Origin: Bacteroidales bacterium
GTDB lineage: Bacteria; Bacteroidota; Bacteroidia; Bacteroidales; GCA-2748055
Length of the DNA: 7,023 nt
Direction: 5' to 3'
Assembly: GCA_029934875.1 (NCBI GenBank)
Contig: JAOZLK010000139.1
Location: forward strand, 1 to 7,023
Shown: positions 5,897 to 7,023 of the stretch, one piece after another
Layout of the letters: every line of letters begins with the position of its first letter
How positions within the stretch are numbered: position 1 is the first letter of the stretch
The notes under the pieces: generated by a model
The model's database searches: none
What the model saw: only the letters and a program-made list of their open reading frames with translations
What the model was told of the DNA's origin: nothing
Translations under genes and position numbers: made by a program

Positions 5897-7023
5897 ATGA
5901 CTTCCAAAGATATACGAAGCGCTTTTTTAGGCTTTTTTGAAGAAAAAAAACACCAGGTTGTTCCCTCGGCTCCCATGGTTCTGAAGAACGATCCTACCCT
6001 CATGTTCACCAATGCGGGCATGAATCCCTTCAAGGACATATTCCTGGGGAACCGGAAGCCGGACTCCAGGAGGATTACTGACACACAAAAGTGCCTTCGG
6101 GTTACCGGCAAACACAACGACCTGGAAGAAGTGGGTCATGACACCTACCACCATACCATGTTCGAAATGCTTGGGAACTGGTCCTTTGGGGACTATTTTA
6201 AAAAGGAGGCCATTGAGTGGGCCTGGGAATTTTTAACTGGCCGGATGAAGCTTGATCCCGAGCGTATTTATGTCACCGTATATGAAGGTGATAAGAAGGA
6301 TGGGCTTGAGCGGGACCAGGAAGCAGCTGATATCTGGGCAAAGCTCCTTTCTCCACAGCGCATCCTTGATGGATCGAAAAAAGACAATTTCTGGGAGATG
6401 GGCGAAGTCGGTCCGTGCGGACCCTGTTCCGAGATCCACATCGACCTGCGCGATGAGGTCGACCGTAAAAAGGTGGGCGGTGCAAAGCTGGTAAATAAGG
6501 ACCACCCGCTGGTGATTGAAATCTGGAACCTGGTATTCATCCAGTTCAATCGCAAAAAAAGTGGCCAACTGGAAAATCTTCCTGAGAAGCATGTGGATAC
6601 AGGTATGGGATTTGAAAGGCTGTGCATGGCCCTGCAGGGTAAAAAATCCAATTACGATACCGATGTATTTCAGCCCATCATTAGCGCCATGGCAAAAAAC
6701 ACGGGTCATGTTTACGGCGAGGATCATATGTCCGACGTGGCCATGAGGGTGGTGGCCGACCACCTGAGGGCCATTTCCTTCTCCATTGCCGACGGACAAC
6801 TTCCTTCAAATAATAAGGCCGGATATGTGATTCGCCGGATTCTCAGGCGCGCGGTTCGCTATGGCTTTACCTACCTCGATCAGAAGGCACCTTTTATAAA
6901 CGAACTGGTTCCGGTGCTGACCTCCACCATGGGTGATAGTTTTCCCGAATTGCAGGCCCAGCAGGAATTGATACAGAAGGTGATCCGCGAGGAAGAGCAA
7001 TCCTTCCTGTCCACCCTGGAAAC
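5897..7023 (+). CDS. alaS: Alanyl-tRNA synthetase, N-terminal 375 residues (runs off window)
   Basis: AlaRS is a cytoplasmic class II synthetase that charges tRNA-Ala with alanine; full-length bacterial enzymes are about 870-880 residues, so less than half is present, with no internal stop. Class II motif 1 lies in the first 45 residues ([13 protein letters not shown], then [16 protein letters not shown]). Motif 2 is [18 protein letters not shown] at 63-80 followed by [35 protein letters not shown] (167-183) and [10 protein letters not shown] (210-219) belong to the aminoacylation site. Motif 3 is DTGMGFERL at 234-242. The tRNA-recognition helices begin about 280-321 ([34 protein letters not shown]). 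The editing and C-Ala domains would lie beyond the edge. ATG at 5897 matches the usual family start; an AT-rich leader without Shine-Dalgarno precedes it. It is divergent from the M23 cluster. Confidence 0.98.
   Translation, partial: MTSKDIRSAFLGFFEEKKHQVVPSAPMVLKNDPTLMFTNAGMNPFKDIFLGNRKPDSRRITDTQKCLRVTGKHNDLEEVGHDTYHHTMFEMLGNWSFGDYFKKEAIEWAWEFLTGRMKLDPERIYVTVYEGDKKDGLERDQEAADIWAKLLSPQRILDGSKKDNFWEMGEVGPCGPCSEIHIDLRDEVDRKKVGGAKLVNKDHPLVIEIWNLVFIQFNRKKSGQLENLPEKHVDTGMGFERLCMALQGKKSNYDTDVFQPIISAMAKNTGHVYGEDHMSDVAMRVVADHLRAISFSIADGQLPSNNKAGYVIRRILRRAVRYGFTYLDQKAPFINELVPVLTSTMGDSFPELQAQQELIQKVIREEEQSFLSTLE

Noticed and set aside
6233..6799. Minus-strand open frame of 188 codons inside alaS
   Set aside because: It lies wholly antisense to the conserved aminoacylation domain of alaS and resembles no family known to me; it has no leader or promoter of its own.
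1..7023. Defence system, mobile element, CRISPR array, RNA gene or secretion cluster
   Set aside because: Both strands were read. All genes are recognisable housekeeping or envelope families. No direct-repeat array with spacers, terminal inverted repeats, transposase, tRNA cloverleaf or rRNA segment was seen.

Overview
The window looks like a chromosomal housekeeping segment of a member of the Bacteroidota, probably near the Bacteroidales. This is inferred from four things. The start codons lack Shine-Dalgarno sequences and have AT-rich leaders. Promoter-like elements of the TTTG / TAnnTTTG type are present. The Nif3-family protein is the long form with a PII-like insert. The gene neighbourhood (M23 peptidase, short MerR protein and Nif3, divergent from alaS) is one I associate with this phylum. 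No mobile element, CRISPR array, tRNA or rRNA is visible.

Layout: six genes lie on the minus strand between 5756 and 1, all head to tail. In transcription order they are: three paralogous membrane-anchored M23 (LytM-type) zinc peptidases (5756-4758, 4692-3730, 3702-2731); a secreted CapA-family metallophosphoesterase-like protein (2715-1423); a small MerR-type regulator (1353-1018); and a Nif3/DUF34-family metal protein (1015 to beyond the window start). Gaps are 65, 27, 15, 69 and 2 bp, so one operon with internal promoters is plausible. On the plus strand, alaS (alanyl-tRNA synthetase) starts at 5897 and runs off the window end. The 140 bp between 5757 and 5896 is the divergent promoter region. 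No stretch of 300 bp lacks a gene.

How the genes may work together: the three peptidases share an architecture of a cytoplasmic YxFNPETL-like tail, one membrane segment, a coiled coil and a periplasmic LytM domain. They probably trim or remodel peptidoglycan. The CapA-like protein is also exported and sits in the same transcription unit, so an envelope role is reasonable but unproven. merR and nif3 look translationally coupled and may have their own promoter.

I do not see a clearly new multi-gene system. The points worth following are substitutions at catalytic or metal-binding positions (Cys for the active-site His in the middle M23 protein; Pro for a metal-ligand His in Nif3), an exact 15-bp-period repeat coding DSxxx pentapeptides in the CapA-like protein, a 9-bp-arm inverted repeat between two peptidase genes, and a dyad on the predicted merR promoter.
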